A DNA stretch of 64,000 bases from Paraphaeosphaeria minitans (taxonomy: Eukaryota; Ascomycota; Dothideomycetes; Pleosporales; Didymosphaeriaceae): NCBI GenBank assembly GCA_015832175.1, contig WJXW01000009.1, positions 1,488,001-1,552,000 of the forward strand, written 5' to 3'. The notes under the pieces are model-generated. The model was given only the letters and a program-made list of their open reading frames with translations. It made no database searches and was not told the origin of the DNA. Both the position numbers and the translations under genes were made by a program. Each line of letters begins with the position of its first letter. The stretch's first letter is position 1. Shown one piece after another: positions 10,488 through 21,378 of the stretch.

Positions 10488-11568
10488 ATGACGTCCGCAC
10501 CGCAGATACAGCCCAAATTCCTCCCTAATCGCCACGACTTGGGTGTTGTGGCGGTGGGCTTCAGCGGCGGCCAGGTGAGCAGCGCCCTCTCCTTACTTGC
10601 CAGCTGCAGCTAACGCAGGGTAGCCGAAAGCCGGCGTCGACGCAGCGCCCCAAGCCCTCATCCAACATGGCCTAATACAGCAATTGGAGGAAGAGCTCGA
10701 GTTCAAAGTCAGCTTCGATGGCCAGGTGCACGACTATTCTACATTCATGCCCGCTGAGGACCCAGACTACCGAGGAATGAAGCAGCCCAAGTTCGTCAGC
10801 GCCACCACACAAGCAGTCAGCGAGCAGGTCTACAATCACGCCAAGAGCGGTAAGCTCGTTCTTACCCTCGGAGGAGACCATTCCATTGCCATAGGCACGG
10901 TTTCCGGAACAGCAAGAGCGATCCGGGAACGCCTCGACAAGGAAATCGCAGTCATCTGGGTTGATGCACATGCGGATATCAACACGCCGGAGACCTCGGA
11001 CAGCGGAAACATCCACGGCATGCCTGTAGCTTTTTTGACAGGCCTCGCAAAAGAAGAGAGAGAAGACACATTCGGGTGGCTCAAGGAGCACCACCGATTG
11101 AGCACGAAGAAGATCGTGTACATCGGCTTGAGGGACGTGGACAGGGGCGAGAAGAAGATTTTGAGGGAGCATGGCATCAAGGCGTTCTCGATGCACGACA
11201 TTGACCGGTAAGATGAAGACACTCCCTGTACTGGGAAAGGGCTTTTACTAATTCGAGGTTGCAGGCACGGTATTGGCAAAGTCATGGACATGGCTCTGGG
11301 CTGGATCGGCAGCGATACGCCCATCCATCTGTCTTTCGATGTGGATGCGCTGGATCCGATGTGGGCACCCAGCACGGGTGCGCCTGTGCGAGGAGGCTTG
11401 ACCCTGCGCGAGGGAGACTTCATTGCTGAGTGCGTGGCTGAGACGGGCTCTTTGGTCGCTCTCGATCTCGTTGAGGTCAACCCGAGCCTGGACGAGCAAG
11501 GTGCGAGCGATACCGTTAGGGCCGGGTGCAGCATCGTTCGATGCGCACTTGGCGATACTCTCTTGTAG
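10488..11568 (+). CDS. Arginase
   Basis: Exons 10488-10574, 10624-11207 and 11265-11568 give 324 residues, the usual arginase length. The enzyme hydrolyses L-arginine to ornithine and urea, in nitrogen catabolism and polyamine/proline supply. Family landmarks appear in order: [17 protein letters not shown] at the exon 1/2 junction, GGDHS (about residue 112), DAHADIN (about 144) and FDVDALDP (about 249), which supply the Mn-binding His and Asp residues, then a C-terminal [10 protein letters not shown]. The first intron uses the second of two close acceptors (CAGGGTAG), as only that keeps the frame. No N-terminal targeting peptide is evident, so it is probably cytosolic. Yeast CAR1 and Aspergillus agaA are the named relatives. 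A CT tract and a hairpin lie in the upstream region. Confidence 0.95.
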
Positions 11569-12196
11569 AGTGCTGGGGAGATGGTCACGGTTGGGAGTAG
11601 GTGTTCGGCATAGGTAGACATTCCTCCCAGCAAGGCGATACCTTGGGCAGAATACCTAGGTAGTTAGTCGCCCCACCTTCGGGGCGTGGATACGAACATG
11701 AATCGGAAGCAGTGTTTACTCAAGTGTCTCCCTCCAGAAAGTAATCACACAATACGAAGAAGCATCTGACCGGCAGTGCTCAGTGTCCTTCTTCCTACAG
11801 CGAAGTTAGCAAACCTCGCTGCAGCCCATTGGCCATCAGCTTTGGAAGGCGTCGGAAGGAACCAACCGCTGCGTTCCGAAAGAGCGGGACTACCCCCCAT
11901 CTCACTCTTCACCGAGGGATGGAAAGCCCCATTGATCGGCCCGGGCGCTGCAATTATGCCCGCATTAAATGACGGTGCTCGCAGGCGCTCGCGCCGGCTA
12001 TTTCTATGCACCGAACTCCGCCGGTGTCAAGCTGTCGAGACTCGTAGGTACGTCATTGCGCTTTCCGCGACTCTCCGCCTTAGCCAGCCGGCGCAAAAGA
12101 TGAAAATGAAGCAGCTCCACCTCAGCTTCGCAGCGCTTGTAGACAAGAAAACATCTCTTGGCTGAGTATCTTCGCGTCTTCAGTCGCATCGACACT
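11569..12196. other. Intergenic, arginase to NADH dehydrogenase
   Basis: No gene recognised. Near 11668-11686 is a short GC hairpin (CCCC..TTCG..GGGG). The right part is presumably the promoter and leader of the NADH dehydrogenase gene. Confidence 0.4.
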
Positions 12197-14099
12197 ATGC
12201 AGCGCCTAGCTCAGCTGCCCTCCGAACTACGACTGCTACCTCGGAACTCCGTGCGGACAGCGAGGCCGTTGCTCTCAACAGGCCACCAACTGCTCGTCTC
12301 GCCAGCCGGCATTGGCTCATGCCTTCGTTATGGCGGCGTCTTGCAGCAGAGGAGAGCATTGACTACAAGTCAATTGGACTCTGGCCGAGATGGTGAGTAA
12401 CCGTACGAACAACCGCAAGGCGCAGTGACTCTCTTGCCGAAGTTAACAAGGCTAATCGGGCTTCAAACAGAGCGCGAACGAGTCGTCGTACTGGGTAGCG
12501 GGTGGGCCGGATACACCGTTGCTAGAGGACTCGATCCCAAGAAATACCAGGCCGTTGTTGTATCGCCGCGATCGTACTTTGCATTCACGCCTCTGCTTGC
12601 CTCCACATCGGTGGGAACCCTTGAATTTCGAACTGCGATGGAGCCGATACGCACGAGGCGGACAAACGTCGACTTCTTCCAAGGGTGGGCGGACCAGGTC
12701 GACTTCAAGAACAAGAAGATCACAATTGAAGAGGCAGTTGAAGAACGGGGGCAATCCACAGCTGGGGTGGAGGAAAGAGGTGCTGGGGAGTCGAAAGAGC
12801 TCAGACACGAGAGGAGAGGGGTGGAAGCGCAGAAAGGCAAACTGTTCGATCTCACTTACGACAAGTTGATCGTCACTGTGGGCTGTTACAGCCAGACGTT
12901 TGGCACACCTGGTGTGAAGGAGCATGCGTGGGTAAACTCAACACTGATTGATGGCAAAGCTGACCGGTTACTAGGATGTTCTTGAAAGACGTAGGTGATG
13001 CGCGCAAGATCCGGAACCGCATTCTAGCATGCTTCGAAATCGCAGCTTTGCCGACAACTACTGATGAGCAGCGCAAGCAGCTTCTAAACTTCGCTATCGT
13101 TGGTGGAGGGCCCACTGGCATTGAATTCTCCGCCGAGTTGCATGATATCATCGCTGAAGACCTGGCACGCATCTATCCTGAACTAGTCAAGTTCTCCAAG
13201 ATCACAGTATACGATGTCGCAAAGAAGGTGCTCCCTATGTTCGACGAGAAGCTTGCCCAGTATGCCATGGATACCTTCGCGCGTGAAGGTATCGATATCA
13301 AAACAGATCATCATGTGGAAGAACTGCGACCAGGCGCTCCTGGCGAGAAAGTCTCTTCGAAAGATGACCACTTGGTGTACACCTTAAAGGTCAAAGAAGG
13401 AGGCGCGGTCGGCGTCGGCATGGTAGTCTGGAGTATGTTTTACTTCCGATGGAGCACAGAGTTCTGCTAATTAGACCCTAGGCACCGGGCTTATGCAGAA
13501 CCCGTTTGTCACCAATGCGCTCAGCGAAGTCCACGAGATCCCCAACGACTTCAGACGCCTCGAAGGGCCATCCAATGACCCCGGAAACCTCCACTGGCGC
13601 GTGAAGATTGACGAGAAGACCGGCTCCGTGGTGACCGACACACGACTCCGTTTGAAGCTCGTTGCCGACACCAAAGGAGACAACAAGCCGGAGGCCATTC
13701 TGGACGATGTTTTCGTCCTCGGTGATTGTGCCATCATGGAAGGAACCCATTATCCTGCAACAGCGCAAGTTGCTGCTCAAAAGGCTAGCTGGCTGGCTAA
13801 GCGACTCAACAAGGATGACATCGAGAAGACAAGCGGCTTCGCATGGAAAAACATGGGCGTGATGGCGTATATAGGCAATTGGAATGCACTACTGCAGGGC
13901 GGTGCAAATGCCGGTGGTATTTCTGGACGACTTGCGTGGATCATTTGGCGCGGAGCATACCTCACTAAGAGCGTGAGCTGGAGGAACAAGATTCTAATTC
14001 CTGTTTACTGGTAAGTGGTCTAGGTTGTATAAAATAATATTGCTAACGAAGTATAGGGCAATTAATTGGCTATTCGGACGAGATATCAGCCGTTTTTAG
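12197..14099 (+). CDS. Alternative (type II) NADH:ubiquinone oxidoreductase, mitochondrial
   Basis: Exons 12197-12392, 12471-12927, 12975-13432, 13482-14010 and 14057-14099 give 560 residues. This single-subunit flavoprotein passes electrons from NADH to ubiquinone without pumping protons, on the inner mitochondrial membrane. The N-terminus (MQRLAQLPSELRLLPRNSVR) is basic and amphipathic like a presequence. There are two dinucleotide-binding folds, VVLGSGWAGYTVARGL (FAD) and FAIVGGGPTGIEFSAEL (NADH), then VVWSTGLMQNPF across the third intron and the C-terminal membrane anchor region ending WLFGRDISRF. For intron 2 the GTGGGT donor at 12928 restores KEHAMFLKDVGDARKIR; the nearby GTAAAC would break the frame. 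No EF-hand insert is present. Whether it faces the matrix (Ndi1-like) or the outside (Nde-like) cannot be told from sequence alone. Confidence 0.93.
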
Positions 14100-14661
14100 G
14101 GAGGAACATCGAATAACAACGTGGTAGAACTAGACCTAGCATCCTTGAGCGTTATAGACTAGACAAAGGGCTAAAAGTATTTGTAAGATCCTGTATGTAT
14201 CGTGATTAGTCTATCTTAATTATCATTCACTCCTTCAAATACTAATGCTGGACGCATATATTTTAAATCGGAAACCTTACCTCTGAAAGGCTCCCGGATT
14301 TGGCCGTGCAAGATCCCGGTGAAGGTTTGACGCGCTGCAGAACCAAGGGCGAATGAATGGAAATCTACCCATGGACCCCACAGATCTTTAGCCTTGTCAC
14401 TTGTGCTTTCCCTTAGAGTTGATTGTTTTCTCGTTCAAGCGAATACGAGCGCTGGCGTACCACGCCGCAGCATTGGCAACAACACGCTACCAATGACACA
14501 CAACAGTCTCTGTGTCACTCGGTCTAAAACAAGGAAGATACACGAGTATTTCAGCTCGCAGCCTTGCGGTTCGTATTTGTAGATAGGGAGCGCACCTCTT
14601 GATATTATGGTTGTACGAGCTTCTCAGCATTTCACCTGTCCGGAATATAAACGCTAACACG
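14100..14661. other. Intergenic, AT-richer
   Basis: No gene recognised. It probably contains the 3' flank of the NADH dehydrogenase gene and the promoter of the secreted-protein gene. Confidence 0.4.
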
Positions 14662-15594
14662 ATGTATGTCGCAAGTGTATTGAGGTTTTCCGTGTTTTTG
14701 GGTCAGTATACAGCAGCTCTGGAGCTGCACCAACCTAGTGTCACGCCTGTGAATCAGCTCTTTCCTGCGGATGGACGGACGCCTAGGCCCACTTCTGCAC
14801 CAAAATCACCACTAGAACTACTTCGAAGACAGGATGATCCTGGGTTGTGCGGATATCTTGAAGGAGACCCAGGTTCGCCTATCACCGTTATCAGTATCTG
14901 CCGCGGCGAAAAAGCTGACCCAGCGCAGAACACCCTCTCTACTGCGACCCCGGCTGGAACTGCATGTACGACGACGGATATTCGTGGTTTGGGTGCTGTA
15001 CCGGCACTGCAATCACAGACTGCGATGTTTACACTGCTTGTGTGAACAGCATATCCATCGATGAATGCCTCTACAGTTCGGAATGTTATGATGACGCCTT
15101 GGTCACGGGCTGGTGGGTTCTCCACTACTTCTCCTATGGACAATAAACGGCTAACACAAGCCAGTGTCGAGAACTATGCGCCCTACTGTGCCACGCTGTA
15201 CAGTGTCATCTCCGACAGCACATACGGCCACTATGGGTGCGCGAACAGGAAGACCAGCTACGAAGTCATGGTTACGGTCAGTGGAGAGGACGATATCTCG
15301 TTTGAGCTGGAGACGGAGACGGACATAGCGTCGTTTACGGGATTTTCTTCGAGCATGTCGGAAGCTACGTCTGTCGGTGAAGAGGGCGGTTCTATGAGTA
15401 CAGAGGCAGAATCGAGCATCATAGAGACGGTTCAAACGACTGAGATTGAGACGAGCACAGAGGCGAGAGAGGCGCCGACGCTCGTTCAGAGTGGAGCTGC
15501 GAGTACAACGGCTTCATCGGGGAGGGCGGAGAGGACTGCTGGAGTGGATATTGGGATAGTAGGGGCTGCTGGCGTTCTTGGACTGTTGCTATGA
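14662..15594 (+). CDS. Secreted Cys-rich protein with probable GPI anchor
   Basis: Exons 14662-14872, 14929-15112 and 15165-15594 give 274 residues. The start MYVASVLRFSVFLG looks like a signal peptide. A Cys-rich ectodomain follows, with CGYLEGDP, then CDPGWNCMYDDGYSWFGCC and further Cys pairs (ITDCDVYTAC, SSECYDD). The second half is Ser/Thr/Glu-rich, and the C-terminus ends in a hydrophobic stretch (IVGAAGVLGLLL) after Gly/Ala/Asp residues, as in GPI attachment signals. This layout recurs in fungal extracellular proteins of unknown function. The first intron has a weak donor (GTTCGC), chosen because a 56-base intron with CTGAC and CAG restores the Cys pattern; a 35-base alternative (donor at 14894) is less likely. 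The third exon joins as TGCVENYAPYC. Function unknown; cell-wall or surface role inferred. Confidence 0.72.
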
Positions 15595-15961
15595 TGGGGG
15601 CAGGTACGATTTCGCATGCCGTACATGATGGAAACTGGGCGGGTGGATAGCTGGAAGTATGAGTGCCTTGGGTCACGCCAAGTCACACTTGGCAATGAAC
15701 TGGAGATTTAAACTCAGGTGGCATCACAACGCTGTAAACTGGGTCTCATATTATTGGAGAGTGCTTGTTTTCTTAGCATGTGCTTTCTCGTCTACTGGAT
15801 ACGGGCACAGAAAAAGGAAGTACCGTAGCACTTGTGAGTACACCAGACTACCAAGTTATCCCTGTGGCACCCTCGTTCAGTTCTCCCCACCTCTCGACAT
15901 TACTAGTCTGCATTTGTACGCGCAACATCCATTGTAGGCTACTACTATCGCTTTCTTCAAG

Positions 15962-17235
15962 ATGCACACAAGCTTCACTATCGCTGCCGCGCTTCTGTTT
16001 ACGCGAGCAAACTCCGGTCTAACCAGCTATTCCACCGTGCGGAGACACTAATTGCCTGGATTGGGAATCGGTACCAGCAGGTGAGCATGATACACTGCGA
16101 TTTCATGATCTAAAATTAGTAACAACCTTAGCCACGTCTGTCATCGGAGAGATACTCGACCACACGTCGCCGCCGACGGTCCCCAGTGTCGAGACATCCA
16201 TGAATACCATCACTGCGATGGCTTCCGAAACCCCGAAGGCCAGTCTACATACCTCTGCCGCCACTCAGATCCCAGCCTCCTTCACCGGCAATGTCACAGC
16301 GAACTAGGAAGACGCAGGATGGGGCAACATCACGATTATTGAGGACGCTGGAGTCTGGTATAACCAAGGCTGTTTTATCAGCGAGTCTAGCAACATGTCA
16401 GTCATGGGTGCTATCCTAAATGTCAGCTCGAGACTCGTGATTTCTGTCTTTGATATCGCATACAGCTTCCTGACAGCATTTTAGATGCGATGGAGCGACA
16501 AGCTGGACGTTCAGCTCTGCAGCCAGCACTGCGCCTACTACGACCCCGACGAGGGCCATGAGTATTTTGGCATTGCCAATGGCCAAGAGTGCTATTGTGG
16601 GAACTTGATCTCTAACCATGTGAGTGATTCTTAATGACGCAGCCTCGTGGGCCTTACAAATCCAATTACCCAGCACTACATGCAGGATCGCACAAAATGA
16701 CTCCCAGATATTGACTGATGCAGCACTAACTACGCACTCCCGCAGGCGCGTCGAGTCGATCAATCGAACTGTCGTCTATGATGCCCCCCGCGCGAAGACA
16801 GGGGAGGCGATAAATTCTTTTGCGGTCTCACAGGACTGCGACGAGCTAACATGAGCAGCATAGTTGTATACGGGCGACGCAAATGGAACATGGCACCGAA
16901 AACCTCGGAAGATAGCGCGCCTGAGTACCGACCTCTGCATTCCCACGTTCAAAGCAGTCCCGCGCGTCGCAACGAGTGGCGTGATTACGTTGGCCTTTGC
17001 CATACCTATTCTGTATTGGATGTCTCCTGGATCGATCATTGCGTTCTTCATTCAATGGTGGTGGTTTTGCGGTCACCCCTTTTGTTGGGTATGGTCGGCC
17101 ACACTGACAGGTTTTCCTGGATCATGGGCACTAGCAGGCTTTCTCGGGATGGCCACAATGATCATTTACTGGGGCTGTGTGTCAGCTACACGCCCTCCAG
17201 ACCTTAGATCACGTTTACTCAGTGCACCCATTTAG
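15962..17235 (+). pseudogene. Decayed WSC-domain protein gene
   Basis: The locus starts with a signal-peptide-like stretch (MHTSFTIAAALLFTR at 15962) that soon meets a stop. A WSC domain is readable over three exons in one phase: about 16308-16421 (WYNQGCFISESSNM), 16485-16619 (LDVQLCSQHCAYYDPDEG..EYFGIANGQECYCGN) and 16746 onward (VDQSNCRL, then a stop, then CPPREDRGGDKFFCG), with proper GT-AG introns between. Lesions are an in-frame TAG at 16305-16307, a TGA at 16779-16781 inside the WSC domain, and a phase break before the downstream frame 16864-17235, which begins LYTGDANGTWH and holds hydrophobic, Trp-rich segments. WSC domains bind carbohydrate at fungal surfaces. An unusual spliced form cannot be excluded, but three separate breaks favour a pseudogene. 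Confidence 0.6.
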
Positions 17236-17353
17236 AGCCCCTTAATGTGAACCCGAGTATCGACAATACAGTGTAGGGTCAATGTTTCGGACACTCATAG
17301 CAGCTCAAGTCAACATTAGTCGAGCATTTGGCAGTACTGTAGCTCTACAACCG

Positions 17354-19290
17354 TCACGCCTGGTATCCTATTTGACACACGGTGCCTTCCATAGTGCAAT
17401 AGGGCATCTGAATCGGCTCCGCACCAATGCCCCTCGCCACAAGTCTCTCTCTCATCTCGCTCAGTCTCGGTGCAGCGTCGATCTGGCTCCTATTTCTCCC
17501 TTGCGCATCCTTGGCGCCACTCCAGAGGATCTCAGCAACGGCGGACCCCCGTGGCCAGATCATGCGGTCGACGTTGACGGGGTCCGTTTGCTCGGCCCAC
17601 ATGTGTGCCTCGCCGCCGATGACGAGGTGCTGGGCATCTGCGGGCACGCCCCCGAGCGGGTCGTATGAGTAGGCGAGGCGCCAGTTGTGGAAGGGCGCGC
17701 AGTAGTCTTCGTAGGGGTAGTACTGGGCGCTCACGGTGGGGTCGAAATTCAGCCACTGGCCTTTACCGCAGTCGAGGTACTTGGGGGTGGGTTAGTGAGG
17801 AGACTACTTTGACAAGACCATACCCAAATGGAAGGACTACACTGCCCGAGTGGATTCGGGCTTTGAGGGTAAAATTTAAAAAATGGTAAGTGGGATCGGT
17901 TGCTCACCCAGTACTTGTAGTTTCCTACAAGCGCCTTGTGGCCCTTTGCGACGATCTGGGCGACTGCCTCGTCGCTCTGCCACGACTGGACGATCACGTC
18001 GGAGCCGAGAGTGAGGTTCCAGTCCAGCAGCATTTCCTCCCAGACGACGGGAACCAGACCTGCAGCGCGGACTTGGTCATGGTTCCTGTCGATGAACTTT
18101 TGCATGAGCGGTTGCAAGATGGCCGAGTCATTTGAGTTGACGGTATCATCTTTCAGGTACGAGTTCTTGTTCACCTCGTCGCCGCCCGTGTGAAAGTACG
18201 AGGAGAATGGGAGTACGCGCGGCAGCAGGTCGTCAAAGAGTTTTTTGAGGAAGTCGTCGACTTTGGTGGAGTTGAGCTTCAGTGTGCCGCAGGGAGGCTC
18301 GGCGCAGTACGTGTCCCAGTCTGGCTGGACATCGTAGGCTGCGATGAGCTCCGGGTAGCTCAGCGCGATGGAAGAGGTATGACCCGGCATATCTATTTCG
18401 GTGATGAGCTCCACGCCCTGCATGGATGCGTAGTATTGTAGAGTCGCGAAGTCGTCTGCAGTGTACACCAGATCTGGTCTATAAGCACCCTTCGCCGAGA
18501 GCTCGGGAAGCGCGGGTATCTCCAGAGGCCAGGACTGTGCATCTGTGACGTGCAAATGGAGACGATTCATCTTATTGTAAGCCGCTGCATCAATGGTACG
18601 TTCGATGTCCCTGACAGAAAAATAGTTTCTCGAGACGTCGAGGTTTATGCCGCGATGCTGGAACACAGGTACGTCGAAGATGTTCACGGGAGCCAGTGGC
18701 GTGTATGTGCCGCCGTCGGAATGCTTGTAGAATAGCTGCGTGAACGTCACCAATCCCCTGACGATTCCCACGCTAGAGTTTGCTACGATGCTGACGTTGC
18801 CGCCCTCGCTCAGTTCCAGCGTATACGACTCATCGACGGTACCAGCGAGGGGCTTTGCAATGTCTTCAGAGTCGTCTTGGAGAACTTCCACGCGGACGTT
18901 GGAGATATAGGTGCGATTATCTGTGCTCGGTTCTGTCCAGTTTCTGGAGTGGAACTTCCAAGGTATGAAATTCTTCTTGAAGATTGTTTGCTTCGCAGAA
19001 TATATCGCCTGATCAACCATCTCGTCTCCCGTTGGTGCTTCGCTGTAGCGCTTCAGCCGCCTGCGGTCTCCTTCATACTGTGTGGTTGCGTGTGCGTTAG
19101 AGTTTGTTCTGAAGTCGAAATCGTAAATCGGCTGAACCTTGAGAGTGCCTACATCGCCTGCGCCAGCCCAATCAAATGACGTGTCTGTGGAAATCCACAA
19201 GACGGTTTCCCCGTGCGAATATGAGGCAGGTATTGGCCATATTGCCGATGCTAGGGAGGAGAAGAGGGGAATGAATAGGAGAGTGATCAT
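17354..19290 (-). CDS. Beta-N-acetylhexosaminidase, GH20
   Basis: Exons 19290-17908 and 17779-17354 (128-base intron, GTGAGC to CAAG) give 602 residues, the normal size of fungal hexosaminidases. It is secreted and removes terminal N-acetylglucosamine from chitin oligomers and glycans. The signal peptide is MITLLFIPLFSSLASA. The N-terminal GH20b-like domain follows, then the TIM barrel with QHRGINLDVSRNYF, LHLHVTDAQSWPLE, TEIDMPGHT and the catalytic Asp-Glu pair in HTGGDEVNKNSY (about residue 367). Further in are VVWEEM and VQSWQ; after the splice YWYLDCGKGQWL and GGEAHMWAEQTD complete the active site. Several N-x-S/T sites are visible. Likely roles are chitin recycling during growth or autolysis. 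Confidence 0.95.
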
Positions 19291-20282
19291 CGCTCAGCTA
19301 CTCTGCAAAGACAAAAACGAACAAGCGGGAGGAAAACTTTTGAGAAGTCTTGCAAGTCGGCTTTTACGGGGAACTGAGGTGCGCGTGAAGCGCGCGAGGG
19401 GTAGGACTGGAATGTCGGGCTAGCGCAGGCATGTGCAGCACTGTCTTCTATTGCTACTGTGTGTCTGAAGGTATATCGGTGTATTGAAGCGGCGCAAGTG
19501 AGTCGTGCAGCTCGTTGCTCCAGGCTGTGGTTGGCTGTTGAGCTTACTGCCAGCTTCTGGATGATCTCTGACGTAGTGCTACTGCAGCGTCGGTAAGGTT
19601 GCATGCCTCCCTCGGACTTCCACCCATCCCCATCCGAACTCCGATCCATACGTACATGTATGCAGCAACACACAACCACATCCTGAGTCTTCCTTTGCTG
19701 TCCCTTGCTAGCTTACTTTGGGCGGCAGGCGTTGCAGTTCATTTTGACTATCAACTTACGAGACACATATTCAAGTCAACAAACAAAATCATATATCGTG
19801 CACCAAAGAAATACATCAAGAGGGTGCAGATATAAAAATCAATGTCAAGCCCATTTCCGTCTAAACTCTTCGCAACTTATAGGCAAGCCTTTGACATACA
19901 ATGGCTTCCCTAGCCCCGAATCCCCTTTTAAATCCCGGTAGATCTATCTCGCTTTCCCCCTGAGACACAGTAATCGTGCCTTGGGCAGATTTTGCCAGTT
20001 CTCGATTTCTTCCGCGCACAGATACATAAAAGAGCACAGAGAGCATAGTCACGACTCGAGGTCCCTCTACGCTGGTGTCCCATTAGCGTACATCACACCC
20101 TTCCGTGGAATCTGAAATCAACCCCTTTCGTTAGCCCGCACAACGCCCAACAACAAACTCGCCAAATGGGTCAAGATACTTGAAGCGAAGGTTCTCTTCG
20201 CATCTTCAACCCCAGATTCTCATCACCCAGCTTTCGCGATCCCGAAACAGCTCACGCCGCTTGGAGGTTGAGGCTCATGTCA
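19291..20282. other. Intergenic upstream of GH20
   Basis: About 1 kb with no recognisable coding region. It probably includes the hexosaminidase promoter. Confidence 0.4.
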
Positions 20283-20645
20283 TGACGAAATCGTGTTGGG
20301 AAAACTATCCCCATTATGTTTCGCAGGCTCGGATCTGCTCAAGTATCTCAACGCGCAGGACATGAAACATGTTGTGCTTGTAGGGCTTATGATCAGGTGA
20401 AGTATTTTGGGTAGTGCATGTGCGCGGTAAGTGCAAACGGGAATGCTGATGGGTGCAATGTCGCTAACCATGAACTCAGATATGGCGCTGATTCGGATTT
20501 CCATATGATTTGTCCTCGAGAGGGGATCGTTGATGATGATGCTGAGGTAGATGATTTCTTGATGACGAAAGTATTGCTGAAGTTTGTGGATGTGGTCATG
20601 GTGGGTTTTGGATCTTGGACGAACACAAGGCTCAAGGTGCTCTAG
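20283..20645 (+). pseudogene. Isochorismatase-family hydrolase remnant
   Basis: A C-terminal half of an isochorismatase-like cysteine hydrolase is readable: DEIVLGKLSP then GSDLLKYLNAQDMKHVVLVG, then a stop (TGA at 20398-20400) where the family normally has Gly in TSG, then SILGSACAR. After a well-formed 53-base intron (20427-20479; GTAAGT, CTAAC, CAG) it continues YGADSDFHMICPREGIVDDD and FLMTKVLLKFVDVV, ending at 20645. I could not find the N-terminal half (first catalytic Asp region) upstream. The intact family hydrolyses small amide or ester substrates. The nonsense codon plus the missing front argue for a dead gene. The recent-looking single-base change and intact intron suggest it died not long ago. 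Confidence 0.62.
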
Positions 20646-21378
20646 CGACGACTTTGACAAACGTCGCATGTACGTGATGATGCCTTCGTTCGATGCCTCA
20701 GGTAGTCGACTGTTGAGCTTCCGGCGATGTCGTTGCCTGAGTCAGCGAAGCTTGGCGCACGATCCTAAAGCGTGGGTACGTTGCGAGAGATGTCATCTAG
20801 TCGTATTCGCCACCATCATCTCCGTCTAACAAGAGATGTATTTTCGTCGATGGTGCCAGATTTGGCTGACGGGAGTCGGAGACGCGTTCACCCGCTTCTT
20901 CTCCACCTTCTTCCCGTGCCACGACGATTCCCCGCACTATGTCAGGGATGCTTTGCAATTAGCCAGTCAATATTCCCGAACAATGTTGCGGACAAGTGCC
21001 CAGCACCCTTTTGGGCGTCGCCTAGGCATAGCACACGCCGAGGTGCGTTTCGTGCGCATATGATACAGTTTGCGTTGGTATCAACGGCTGCGTGCGCCCG
21101 AATAATCTGTCCCGCCTTTAATGCGACCTCAAATCCTTTCGACCACCCAACGACCATCCTTTTGAACAAGGTGGCGCAGTATTCGAGCAATCAGTTACTG
21201 TGCGCATCCCGAGTGTCCCGCACTACCTAGTCTTGCTGTAACGGACAGGTGCTAGGTACATCCTTGTCAAGCAGGTGCCTCGGTTCCTTTGTCTTCACCT
21301 CAGTCCTCTTTTTAACCCGTGCCTTCCTACGGTGGGCTGAGTACCAGGACCCCACCCGGCCTCTGATCATTACTCACC
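20646..21378. other. Intergenic upstream of P450
   Basis: No gene recognised; the right end is the P450 promoter side. Confidence 0.4.

Noticed and set aside
12928..12974. GTAAAC at 12932 as the intron 2 donor of the NADH dehydrogenase gene
   Set aside because: It leaves the downstream exon out of phase; GTGGGT at 12928 restores KEHAMFLKDVGD.
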